DNA of 64,000 nt. Source: Rhizobium sp. CCGE531 (GTDB taxonomy: Bacteria > Pseudomonadota > Alphaproteobacteria > Rhizobiales > Rhizobiaceae). The notes under the pieces are model-generated. The model searched no databases. It was given only the letters and a program-made list of their open reading frames with translations, and was not told the origin of the DNA. Positions 27,677 to 35,923 of the stretch are shown in pieces (position 1 is the stretch's first letter; the number at the start of each line of letters is the position of its first letter). Position numbers and translations under genes: made by a program. The stretch lies in assembly GCF_003627795.1 (NCBI RefSeq), contig NZ_CP032687.1, positions 124,001 through 188,000 on the forward strand, given 5' to 3'.

Positions 27677-28972
27677 TCAGCTTGTCCAGACGGTTGTCAT
27701 GATATCGGAAATCTTTGGGCCAAACTTGGAAAGAGCCGTCCAGACCCGATGAAATGCTTCTGCGTAAAGTTCCATTACCCCGGCTTCGTTGGGTGGCGCG
27801 ATTTCCGATACGCAAAACATGGTATCTAAAAGTTTTACCGTGTTTGGAAAATCGGCGGCTTTCCAATCCTTGGCAATATTCGGCAGATATTCGAACACTG
27901 GCTTCCTGAGCCAGATCAAAACGGGCACGCCCTCCGCCTGCAGCAGTTTGACGATGGTATCCCTTGCCGTCGGACCCGGACCAAAACCGAGAGCTTCCGG
28001 CTCGATGCGAAGTGGGAAGCTGAGCATGGACTGATTGCAGTCAGATGGGTCGAAGAGGGGAAATATACCGGAGAGATCTCGGATCATTTCCCATAGAATT
28101 TTCCCATTATTCCTTCGAATCTGAAGTTGTGTCTCGAGGTTGCTCAATCGCATTTTTGCTATGGAGGAGGAGAAGACGTTCGGACGGTAGTTATATCCTG
28201 CTGAAGACGGCGAAAAAGTCCGATCTCCGTTTCGAGATGAACTCGTCAGTGAAACGCAGTCCACATGTTCAATTAGATCTTTGTCCTCCGTAATCACGAA
28301 TCCGAGCTCGCCGGCTCCAAGATGCTTGGCGCCGTTGCCAGACAAAGCGAGGGCGTCTGTATCAATGTATGCCCCATTTGCGATCGCTTTTATGGCGCCG
28401 ATCGATTGGCAGACGTCATCAATCACGGCAATCCCTTCGGCGCGCGCGGCAGATCTTGCATCAGGAACACGAATGTTATTCCCGAAGAGATGGGTAATGA
28501 GAACCGCTCCGACACCGGGTCCGAATCGGTCGGCTGCCGCGTCTTGATCGATCCCGGCGAGGTTCATGTCGACATCAACGAAATCGGGCTGAAGGCCACT
28601 AATCGCAATTGGCCCCACCGCGCCCGGCCAATTTAGCGCCGCAGTCACCACCTGCTCGCCTCGACCTTTAAAATAATCAAGCTCGATATGGATTGCCGCC
28701 GTACCACTGCCGACGGCGCGCACCTTCCACTTCCCCGTCCAAGTAGCGAGATCCTGCTCCAAATCGGCCACGATAGGGTGATTGACCCGATGATACTTTC
28801 CACTGTCTACAACTTCGCGGAGTGCATCCAAATGCTCCGTCTGTGTGGCTGGCCAAGGCGTGATCCGCCCGGAAGGAACGGTGGGCTCCCCACCAAGGAG
28901 AGCGAGATCCCTTTCTCGCTGGTGCCCTCCGGACTCACAGAGGTCCAGATTATTGCTGGCAAATTCGTTCAT
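27677..28972 (-). CDS. DegT/DnrJ/EryC1/StrS-family aminotransferase
   Basis: A 431-residue PLP-dependent sugar/cyclitol-type aminotransferase. GKWKVRAVGSGTAAIHIELD forms the cofactor pocket entrance, VIDDVCQSIGAI carries the PLP-contacting Asp, and LSGNGAKHLGAGELGFVITE includes the Schiff-base lysine. The ribosome site GGAGGAATAA is strong. This family makes amino-sugars, aminocyclitols or 3-amino-5-hydroxybenzoate. With the HAD gene it may form a short pathway; the divergent ROK regulator is a plausible sugar sensor for it (inference). Confidence 0.87.
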   Translation of the reverse strand: MNEFASNNLDLCESGGHQRERDLALLGGEPTVPSGRITPWPATQTEHLDALREVVDSGKYHRVNHPIVADLEQDLATWTGKWKVRAVGSGTAAIHIELDYFKGRGEQVVTAALNWPGAVGPIAISGLQPDFVDVDMNLAGIDQDAAADRFGPGVGAVLITHLFGNNIRVPDARSAARAEGIAVIDDVCQSIGAIKAIANGAYIDTDALALSGNGAKHLGAGELGFVITEDKDLIEHVDCVSLTSSSRNGDRTFSPSSAGYNYRPNVFSSSIAKMRLSNLETQLQIRRNNGKILWEMIRDLSGIFPLFDPSDCNQSMLSFPLRIEPEALGFGPGPTARDTIVKLLQAEGVPVLIWLRKPVFEYLPNIAKDWKAADFPNTVKLLDTMFCVSEIAPPNEAGVMELYAEAFHRVWTALSKFGPKISDIMTTVWTS

Positions 28973-29339
28973 TTATTCCTCCGGCGATTGGTTACGTCGA
29001 TGTCTGTCGATTTGCTGAAGAGTTCTAATGTTTTAGGAGGTCAGATCAACAGTAGTTCTGAAATATATTTAAAAGTATATTTTGCGTTTGTGGGACTTTC
29101 TGTTGTAGTGCTCCGGTTTTTGGAAATTTTAATCCCGAATATAAATATATACTCGAAGGATAATTCTTCGTTTTCGAAATGAACATTCAAACGGCGGTGG
29201 AGAAAAGCAGGTGTGTGATGATTGCTATATCGGTTCGGGGGTTCGGGAGCGTTCGGCAACGACTGCAGGCACTCAGGCGGGAGTGGCGTAAAGACGATCG
29301 AGTTTCCACAACAAGAGAAAGTCGGATCAGACGGAGTCC
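28973..29339. other. Divergent promoter region, AT-rich
   Basis: This lies between the DegT operon (minus) and the ROK regulator (plus). Roughly 29040-29180 is clearly AT-rich (AAATATATTTAAAAGTATAT) compared with its surroundings. It probably holds both promoters and the ROK operator. A 60-codon frame (29000-29182) with one hydrophobic stretch lies here but I cannot support it as a gene. Confidence 0.5.
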
Positions 29340-30641
29340 ATGATAAAAAGAACGGAAAAACCATCAATTGCGTGTGCGAGCAACGCGAACACTCACGAAG
29401 GATCTGGCAAGCGCCTCATCAGGCCGGCCGAGGGGGACCAGAGCGACAGTAAAGGATTTAGGCCAGCTCATCCCCTAATCGCCGCGCGGACGCTAGGGAT
29501 TGCAAATCGAGGACGCTTGCTGCAGGCCCTTTACGATATGGGTCCGTCCAGCAGGGTCGAGCTTGCGCGCGTCACCGGTGCCAGCCGCGCAACCATCGGC
29601 GGCATAGTCCAACCACTGATCAATCAGAGTATTCTTGAAGAAGGCGACCTGGTACCCCCCGATCGGTCCGGCGGAAAACCCGCTACAAAGCTGTGGTTCT
29701 CGAAAGGGGCCAAGCCGATCTGCGCAGTTCGGCTGATGCACGACCGTGTCCACACATGCTTGGTCTCTCTGGAGGGCGAGCTCTATGCTCAACACGAGGT
29801 GGATTTGGCGAAAGATCTGACAGATGCTGCCGATGCATTTCAGATCGTCAGTGCCTGCATTGAGAAGTCAGTCGCATCTGCCGACCAAGAGGTTCTAGGC
29901 ATCGGCATGGCAGTTGCAGGAGAGCTCAACCCGCAAACGGGCTCGATCGCGGCTATGGATTTCGCGCCGTACCTTCATGGCTTTCCGATAAAAGCGGAGT
30001 TAGCAAAGCGTTTCGGGGTTCCGGCTTGCGTCGACCAAGATGCCAGAGCCTTGCTGGTTGGCGACCGTTGGTTCGGGCAAGGACGTGGACAGAGAAATTT
30101 TGCGGTCGTTTACATCGGTCAGTCGTTGGGCGCGGCCCTCTATGTCGATGGACATCCTTATAGGGCCGCCGGGGGTAAACACTGCCAGATCGGCCATACC
30201 ATCGTGCAACTCAATGGCCAAATGTGCAGATGCGGACGACGCGGATGTTGGGAAACGATCGCGACACTGCCATGGCTGAGAGGCGAAGCAAGGGCCAGGG
30301 GCCTGCCGCAGGCTGGCTTGTTGGATGCGAGCCGCTTGGTGTGGCTCGCCGAAACTGGCGCTAAAGGGGCAAAAGAACTGCTTGAAGACTACGCGTCCAA
30401 TATTTCTGTCGGGTTAGTGAACCTTCAACAGCTGATGGCACCCAGCTGCATCACTTTGCATGGCGACATCGTGCATGGCGGAAAATTGATGTTAGATCTT
30501 ATTCGAAAGAGCGTCAGGCAACTGATGTTCAATCCCGGAGATAACGAGATCGCCCTTGCCCTCGGCGATCGTGAAGATGTCGCCGGCCTGCGCGGCGCGG
30601 CGGGTCTCGTCGTCTGCGAATTGCTGAATTTCATAATCTAA
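29340..30641 (+). CDS. ROK-family (NagC/XylR-like) transcriptional regulator
   Basis: A 433-residue repressor-type ROK protein: an N-terminal winged helix (RGRLLQALYDMGPSSRVELA, VTGASRATIGGIVQPL) followed by a sugar-kinase-like fold. The ROK zinc motif is GHTIVQLNGQMCRCGRRGCW (H-x9-C-x-C-x4-C). The presence of the helix-turn-helix argues for a regulator rather than a kinase. It is divergent from the DegT/HAD genes, which it may control in response to a sugar or inositol-type ligand. Confidence 0.88.
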   Translation: MIKRTEKPSIACASNANTHEGSGKRLIRPAEGDQSDSKGFRPAHPLIAARTLGIANRGRLLQALYDMGPSSRVELARVTGASRATIGGIVQPLINQSILEEGDLVPPDRSGGKPATKLWFSKGAKPICAVRLMHDRVHTCLVSLEGELYAQHEVDLAKDLTDAADAFQIVSACIEKSVASADQEVLGIGMAVAGELNPQTGSIAAMDFAPYLHGFPIKAELAKRFGVPACVDQDARALLVGDRWFGQGRGQRNFAVVYIGQSLGAALYVDGHPYRAAGGKHCQIGHTIVQLNGQMCRCGRRGCWETIATLPWLRGEARARGLPQAGLLDASRLVWLAETGAKGAKELLEDYASNISVGLVNLQQLMAPSCITLHGDIVHGGKLMLDLIRKSVRQLMFNPGDNEIALALGDREDVAGLRGAAGLVVCELLNFII

Positions 30642-30876
30642 GCAGAGAACGGCCCCAGTCCTTAGAGACCGCATCTGGTCAAATCCTTTGCAATCATCCA
30701 CATTTCAAATGAAAACCGCCATCTTTCTCGAAAACCGAATTGCAACAAATTGCTGGTGGATTTGGGGGTTCCTGGGCAGCTGAAGCTGTTGGCGCATGGA
30801 GTTGCGTACTGGATGTGCTCGATCCAGCCAAGGAACTGCACAGACCCTGCAATCCCAGTCTGGTGCGGACTGAGGC

Positions 30877-31121
30877 TTAAGAAAAAAACGACACGAGAAC
30901 GGACAACCAGATCAATGCGACGCCCAGCAACAGCGCTCGCCTGGCGGCTACGATCTTTTCCTGGCCTTCCTCCGCGACAGGGGTCGTTACGATCCAAGGA
31001 ACTGAGCCAAGCGCCGCAAAACCGATTAGCGCCAAGACACGACGATCAAATCGGACCGATGCCAGCCGCCTGGCTCATACACTCCCCAATAGCCAAGGAA
31101 CGCCATTCCGACAGCGAACAT
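30877..31121 (-). pseudogene. Small membrane-protein remnant, frameshifted
   Basis: From ATG 31121 the frame reads MFAVGMAFLGYWGVYEPGGW and stops; the overlapping frame then reads RRVLALIGFAALGSVPWIVT and RRALLLGVALIWLSVLVSFF before TAA at 30877. The two halves look like one hydrophobic protein with three segments broken by an indel near 31050. The family is not recognised. Confidence 0.4.
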
Positions 31122-31565
31122 GGTGGCGGAGGCAGAGCAAAGTCCGGGAACAGAACCTGATGGTGCACGCATTTCGTATCCTCTTTGTCGGTCAAACCAA
31201 GGGCCAATTTCCATGACGGTGCAAACGGGCTTTGCACATATCTGTCAAGAATCGGGTGCCAGCTGAAGCATCGATCTATTGCAAATGATTTAGGAAAATC
31301 CGAACATTGAATGACGTGAGCGATCGCAGAAGCTGGTAGGGGGAGCTCCCTTTCCTGGCAGATGTGGTCGCTAACTCGTCGTTCGAGAGACGGTTCGACC
31401 TCGCAAGCTCTGCATTTTTTCATTGCCAAAGTCCGCAGGCCAGCCGCTCGCCTTTAGGCACGAGTTTTGAGAGGTGCTGTCCAAAAAGTAGGCCACAAAA
31501 TCACCAATGTTGACTCTGTCTTTCACTCAGCCGAAAAGAACTCCTGCCGACAGAGGGAGATACTC
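31122..31565. other. Intergenic region upstream of the SyrB-like gene
   Basis: No supported gene. AGGCACGAGTTTTGA at about 31457-31471 resembles a sigma-54 -24/-12 element, but its -12 dinucleotide is GA rather than GC and no TGT-N10-ACA site lies upstream. Confidence 0.35.
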
Positions 31566-32003
31566 ATGGCTGACGAGAATAATACTGGCACAAGCACTGA
31601 GATGGCAGACACGAATATACCGGTAAAAACGCCGGCGCCTAAAAAACAGCGCGCTCCGCGACGCCCGAAAGCAACTGCCGAGGCAGCGGGTACTACGCAG
31701 GTTGGGAAACCCGCGAAGGCGCCGCGAGGTCGCAGGAAGCGTAGCGACCAAGCCGCAGACACAAAGTCCCAGCCTGTCGAAATGCAGGTGGCCGACATCT
31801 CCGTCAAGGAACCCATAAAGGACACTGCAGCCAAGAGGCCGGCACAGCAGTCCGTGCAAAAAGGTACGACGGCCATTTCGGCAAGGGACGAGATGGCGGA
31901 TCTTCTTCAGCTGGAAGAAGAGAATAAGAGGCTGCGTAACCTCTTGGCAGAGAAATTGCGTGCCGAAAATGCCGATCTGCGCAAGCGGCTCGGGCTAGAT
32001 TGA
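31566..32003 (+). CDS. SyrB-like symbiotic regulator-type protein
   Basis: A 145-residue protein beginning MADENNTGTSTEMADTNIPV with a Lys/Arg/Pro/Ala-rich disordered middle (APKKQRAPRRPKATAEAA) and ending in a short charged coiled coil, DLLQLEEENKRLRNLLAEKL-RAENADLRKRLGL. This layout matches the SyrB-like proteins of rhizobial symbiotic plasmids, whose founder influences syrM expression in Sinorhizobium. ATG 31566 follows GAGGGAG. The basic N-terminal part may bind DNA and the zipper dimerise (inference). Confidence 0.75.
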   Translation: MADENNTGTSTEMADTNIPVKTPAPKKQRAPRRPKATAEAAGTTQVGKPAKAPRGRRKRSDQAADTKSQPVEMQVADISVKEPIKDTAAKRPAQQSVQKGTTAISARDEMADLLQLEEENKRLRNLLAEKLRAENADLRKRLGLD

Positions 32004-32145
32004 TCGCCGATCAACAGCGGGATGGTGGCGAAATCGACCTGAGCTATCCTTCTCGGCAGAAGATGCGTTCGCCGGGCTCGCCTTCCGAGCCCGGTGTCAA
32101 GCTGCGGCGCCACTATGGATACGGACTGGTCGAGGTTGAGGCACT

Positions 32146-32739
32146 ATGAAATTACCCTGGAAATTCCTTGCTCGATTAACGTCGCGGCGACAGTCCGCAC
32201 CCGAAAGTTCGATTGGGCATGGTGTCGATACCGACGCAAGCCAAAGCAAAACTCAAGACGTACCGCAGCTTGCGCTAAACCCACCAGAGCCCTCCAGTAG
32301 CTCCGAGCCCGATGAAAGCCGATCTATTGAGATCATAAGGACTGATTCAAAAGAATTCGAAGGTGAGGTCGAAATTGGAGGTGCGGCACCGGTTGAAGGT
32401 GACGAGGTTCAAGAACTGTCGCCTCCGGAGGTCGGGCAGCCGAGCGCTGAAGCTTCCGCGGTGCCGCTTGAAAGCAATACGCGCAGTCGGGTCCCTGGCA
32501 TACCGCGGACGAAAAAGCCGGCACATGCGAAAGGAGTTCACATTGACGTCACTGCGCAGAGCACAGCTGTCTCAAGCAATGCTCAAGATGAGACATCCTC
32601 ATCGTCTGAGGACGGCTTTTTCGAAGAGGTGACAAACCTGGACGAGGAAATCACGCAACTGAGGGTTAAATTGGCTCAAAAGCTGCTTTTGCAGAATGAT
32701 CAGCTTAAAAAGATGCTTGAGCGATTTGACCGATCGTAA
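32146..32739 (+). CDS. Unknown protein with SyrB-like C-terminal zipper
   Basis: A 197-residue protein. The first 15 residues are basic and hydrophobic (MKLPWKFLARLTSRR), then a long low-complexity Ser/Glu/Pro-rich, probably disordered region, then NLDEEITQLRVKLAQKLLLQ-NDQLKKMLERF at the end. The last 30 residues follow the same pattern as the genes on both sides. No catalytic motif. The shared C-terminus suggests a paralogous tandem family that might heterodimerise. Confidence 0.65.
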   Translation: MKLPWKFLARLTSRRQSAPESSIGHGVDTDASQSKTQDVPQLALNPPEPSSSSEPDESRSIEIIRTDSKEFEGEVEIGGAAPVEGDEVQELSPPEVGQPSAEASAVPLESNTRSRVPGIPRTKKPAHAKGVHIDVTAQSTAVSSNAQDETSSSSEDGFFEEVTNLDEEITQLRVKLAQKLLLQNDQLKKMLERFDRS

Positions 32740-32770
32740 TCCTCCTTACGATCTCAAAGATGGGACATAC

Positions 32771-33352
32771 ATGAAAACACAGCAGCGAAAATTCGTTGTC
32801 GAGCTCAAATCGGCCCGGCGCAGATCAACGATCCAGCCAGCTTCTATCTGGGGTGATACCGACCTCAAGACGCTGGCGCGCGAGGCGGAGGCAGACGCAC
32901 CACATCTCTTCGAGCCTGACACCGTCTCAGATGTTCCGAAGCGAGAAAGCGAGCTGTGGTCGGATCCAATACCAGAGACTCATCTCAACGACGAGGTTGA
33001 AACCGGCGATGATAAACGGATTGCGGCGTCCTCTCTCGAAACCGAACAAACGTGCCCGTCTCAGAAGGACGATGGGGCGATCTTCGCCTCTGTTTCACAA
33101 CCGAAAGAGGGCTCTTCCAGCCGGTCTCGAAAGAACATAAAGCGTCGACGTGAAGCGAATATCGATAATGCCGACGAAATGACAAGCGGCCAATCAAACG
33201 CCAGCCACGACGATATCTCAGGCGAGGAGCTAATCGCACTTGAAGAAGAGAATCGACGGCTTAAGGCTTTGCTGATGAAATATCTTCGTCAAGAAAATAT
33301 GCAGATTCGACAGATGCTCGCGCGATTCAGCGATCAGCGCGAGATCTTGTGA
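32771..33352 (+). CDS. Unknown protein with SyrB-like C-terminal zipper
   Basis: A 193-residue acidic, low-complexity protein starting MKTQQRKFVVELKSARRRST, with a basic patch RSRKNIKRRREAN near residue 130 and the C-terminal helix LIALEEENRRLKALLMKYLR-QENMQIRQMLARF. It starts 31 bases after the previous gene, so the two are probably co-transcribed. The opening FVVELKSARRRS resembles conserved starts of other rhizobial symbiosis-plasmid proteins. The function is unknown. Confidence 0.65.
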   Translation: MKTQQRKFVVELKSARRRSTIQPASIWGDTDLKTLAREAEADAPHLFEPDTVSDVPKRESELWSDPIPETHLNDEVETGDDKRIAASSLETEQTCPSQKDDGAIFASVSQPKEGSSSRSRKNIKRRREANIDNADEMTSGQSNASHDDISGEELIALEEENRRLKALLMKYLRQENMQIRQMLARFSDQREIL

Positions 33353-33498
33353 ACCAATCATGTTTGTGTGCCCGCACTTAGATCTCTTCATGGCCACAGG
33401 AGGGAGTGCGTATGGAAAGTACGCATTAAAGCTGCTCACCAAGCTCGTTGCTGGCTCCGGGCACGCCGTCTTGCGTGAAGCGATATGCACAGCCGTGC

Positions 33499-34545
33499 TC
33501 AGCAGATCCGCGGCAACTGTTCGCCCCATAGCCAATCGACAATGCGACTGCCACCAAACGACGTCGCCATCTGGACGAAGCAATGGTCGTCATCCTCGGC
33601 ATGGCCGATCAATGCGGCCTGCGCACCCAACGGATGCGCGCGCATGACGGCGAGCAGCGCATTCGCAAACTCTGGCGCCACCAATACGACGAGCTTGCCC
33701 TCGTTGGCGACGTTGAGCGGGTCGAGGCCGAGCAATTCGCAGGCCGCGGCTACTTCCGGTTTGATCGGAATGGTCTCCTCGTCGATGCGGAGGCCGACAT
33801 TTGAGGCATTGGCGATTTCGTTGAGTGTCGCCGCAAGTCCACCGCGCGTTGGATCTCGCATCAGCCTGATTGACGATCCGGCGACCTCGACCATTGCCGC
33901 TACTAACCCGTGCAGCGCAGCGCAATCCGATATGATGTCCGTATCGAAATCCAGGTTCTCGCGCTTCGACATCACGGCGACGCCGTGATCGCCTATCGAA
34001 CCAGAGATGATGACCGCATCGCCTGGCCGCGCGGCATCGGAGCGTAGGTCGAGACCGGCTCGAATCATGCCGATGCCGGAGGTGGATATGAACACGCCGT
34101 CGGCTTTGCCGCGCTCAACCACTTTCGTATCGCCAGTGATGATTGGCACACCTGCCGCGCGGGAGGCCGCTCCCATGGCGTCGGCAATTCGATTAAGATC
34201 TGCGAGCGGAAACCCCTCTTCAATAATGAAACCTGCCGAAAGATAGAGCGGGCATGCGCCGGCCATGGCAATGTCGTTAATCGTCCCATGCACCGCAAGC
34301 GAGCCAATATTGCCCCCCGGAAAGAACAGCGGCGAGACAACATAGCTGTCGGTGGTCATCACCATGCGCCCTGCCGGAACCGCAAATGCCGACTGATCGT
34401 TGCCAGCCCGGAGCCAGTCATTGTCGAAGGCCCTGTGGAAAATGCCCTTGACCAACTGGTCCGTGGCGCACCCCCCCGCCCCATGCGAGAGATCGATGCG
34501 TCCGTTCCTGAGGTCGAGCCGCGACCTTTTGGCTTTCGTGGTCAT
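33499..34545 (-). CDS. hypE: Hydrogenase maturation protein HypE
   Basis: HypE dehydrates the carbamoylated C-terminal cysteine to a thiocyanate that provides the CN ligands of the NiFe site. The 348-residue protein shows RIDLSHGAGGCATDQLVKGI, the ATP-binding PurM-like regions and the essential C-terminus PRIC with its terminal Cys intact. The ATG at 34545 overlaps the hypD stop (ATGA). It ends the hyp operon; no hypX follows. Confidence 0.95.
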   Translation of the reverse strand: MTTKAKRSRLDLRNGRIDLSHGAGGCATDQLVKGIFHRAFDNDWLRAGNDQSAFAVPAGRMVMTTDSYVVSPLFFPGGNIGSLAVHGTINDIAMAGACPLYLSAGFIIEEGFPLADLNRIADAMGAASRAAGVPIITGDTKVVERGKADGVFISTSGIGMIRAGLDLRSDAARPGDAVIISGSIGDHGVAVMSKRENLDFDTDIISDCAALHGLVAAMVEVAGSSIRLMRDPTRGGLAATLNEIANASNVGLRIDEETIPIKPEVAAACELLGLDPLNVANEGKLVVLVAPEFANALLAVMRAHPLGAQAALIGHAEDDDHCFVQMATSFGGSRIVDWLWGEQLPRIC

Positions 34546-35699
34546 GCGATCGTCCTGCTGCTTTCGTCCGCCTTTCCCTGCCTGCCGAAACGGCCGTAGA
34601 GCCAATACGCGGCGCAGGCGCCTTCCGACGACACCATGCAGGAACCCATCGGCGAATCGGGCGTGCAAACCTTACCAAACAGCTTACAGTCGGACGGCTT
34701 CTTCACACCGCGCAGGATGGCGCCGCATTCGCAGGCCGGATTGTCTTTTGCCGCCGGCGTCACGACGTCGAAACGTTTCTCGGCATCGTATTTGGCATAT
34801 CCAGGCCTGAGGCCAAGCCCACTTTGGGGAATCGCGCCCAGTCCCCGCCATTCGAAGCTTTCCCGCAATTCGAAGACATTGGCGATCTCGCGCCTCGCCT
34901 TCTCGTTGCCAAGGGTGGTCACGGCTCGGATATACTGGTTCTCGACTTTATGGACGCCCTCATTGACCTGGCGGACGAGCATCAGGATTGAATAGATGAC
35001 ATCGAGCGGCTCGAAGCCTGCCACCACGATCGGCTTGTTATATTCTTCGGCAAGGACTTCAAATGGCTGCGTACCAATGACGGTGCTGACATGTGCAGGG
35101 CCGAGCAATCCGTCGATCTTGATAGTGCCGAGCGTGCGAGCATCGGAGTTTTCAAGGATAGTCTGGATCGCAGCCGGTGTTAGCACGTGGTTTGAGAAGA
35201 TCGAAAAGTTTGCGAGGTCCTTAGCGATCGCGAACCGCAGCGACAGCGCCGTCGGCGGCGTCGTGGTCTCGAAACCGATGGCAAAGAAGACGACTTGCCT
35301 GTTCGGTTCGGCTTCGGAGATGTTTAGCGAATCGAGTGTCGAATAGACCATGCGAATATCGGCGCCGGTCGCCCTGGCCTTGAGCAGACTCGAGCCGTTT
35401 GAGGATGGTACACGCATCAAGTCACCATAGGTGCAAAGTGTGATTTCTGGGCACATGGCAAGCGCGATCGCTGCGTCGATGCGGCCGATCGGCAGCACAC
35501 AGACTGGACATCCCGGTCCATGAATCATCTGCACATTGGACGGCAGCAGGTCTTCAAGGCCATAGCGCGAAATTGCATGGGTATGGCCGCCGCAGAATTC
35601 CATGAAATGATAGCTGCGCGCCGGATCTACCGCCGCTGCGATTTGGCGAGCAATATCTTTGGCGAGCTTGGCATCGCGGTATTCGTCTATATATTTCAC
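34542..35699 (-). CDS. hypD: Hydrogenase maturation protein HypD
   Basis: HypD is the iron-sulfur scaffold on which, with HypC, the Fe(CN)2CO unit is assembled. The 385-residue protein has the motifs FCGGHTHAI, GPGCPVCVLP and GFETTTPP and a cysteine-rich C-terminal 4Fe-4S region (CECGAILRG, CKLFGKVCTP). It is coupled to hypC by a four-base overlap. Intact. Confidence 0.96.
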   Translation of the reverse strand: MKYIDEYRDAKLAKDIARQIAAAVDPARSYHFMEFCGGHTHAISRYGLEDLLPSNVQMIHGPGCPVCVLPIGRIDAAIALAMCPEITLCTYGDLMRVPSSNGSSLLKARATGADIRMVYSTLDSLNISEAEPNRQVVFFAIGFETTTPPTALSLRFAIAKDLANFSIFSNHVLTPAAIQTILENSDARTLGTIKIDGLLGPAHVSTVIGTQPFEVLAEEYNKPIVVAGFEPLDVIYSILMLVRQVNEGVHKVENQYIRAVTTLGNEKARREIANVFELRESFEWRGLGAIPQSGLGLRPGYAKYDAEKRFDVVTPAAKDNPACECGAILRGVKKPSDCKLFGKVCTPDSPMGSCMVSSEGACAAYWLYGRFGRQGKADESSRTIA

Positions 35700-35923
35700 G
35701 CCGGACCTCCCAGGGCAGCTTCGCGGATCAAGGCAAGCGTCCTTTCTGCTTCTTCAGTTTCGATCTTTGCAAGCGCGTAGCCGACGTGGAGGATGAGATA
35801 GTCACCGGGCGTCACATCCTCCACGAGTGCAATCGATATGACCTTTAAGACGCCGTCCAGCGTTACCTTGGCCATATTGTCTGGCAGCAATTCCACCACC
35901 TGGACCGGTAGGGCTAGGCACAT
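35696..35923 (-). CDS. hypC: Hydrogenase maturation chaperone HypC
   Basis: A 75-residue protein with the invariant N-terminus MCLALP, whose Cys2 carries the Fe(CN)2CO unit, and the family core GVLKVISIALVEDVTPGDYL and HVGYAL. It overlaps hypF by ten bases and hypD by four. A second HypC-family protein (HupF) is encoded in the hup part, as usual in rhizobia. Confidence 0.95.
   Translation of the reverse strand: MCLALPVQVVELLPDNMAKVTLDGVLKVISIALVEDVTPGDYLILHVGYALAKIETEEAERTLALIREAALGGPA

Noticed and set aside
29000..29182. 60-codon plus-strand frame in the AT-rich spacer
   Set aside because: It has one hydrophobic stretch but no clear ribosome site and lies in the expected promoter region; AT-rich composition alone can keep it open.
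31457..31471. Sigma-54-like element before the SyrB-like gene
   Set aside because: AGGCACGAGTTTTGA lacks the T before GG and the GC at -12, and no TGT-N10-ACA site lies within 200 bases upstream.
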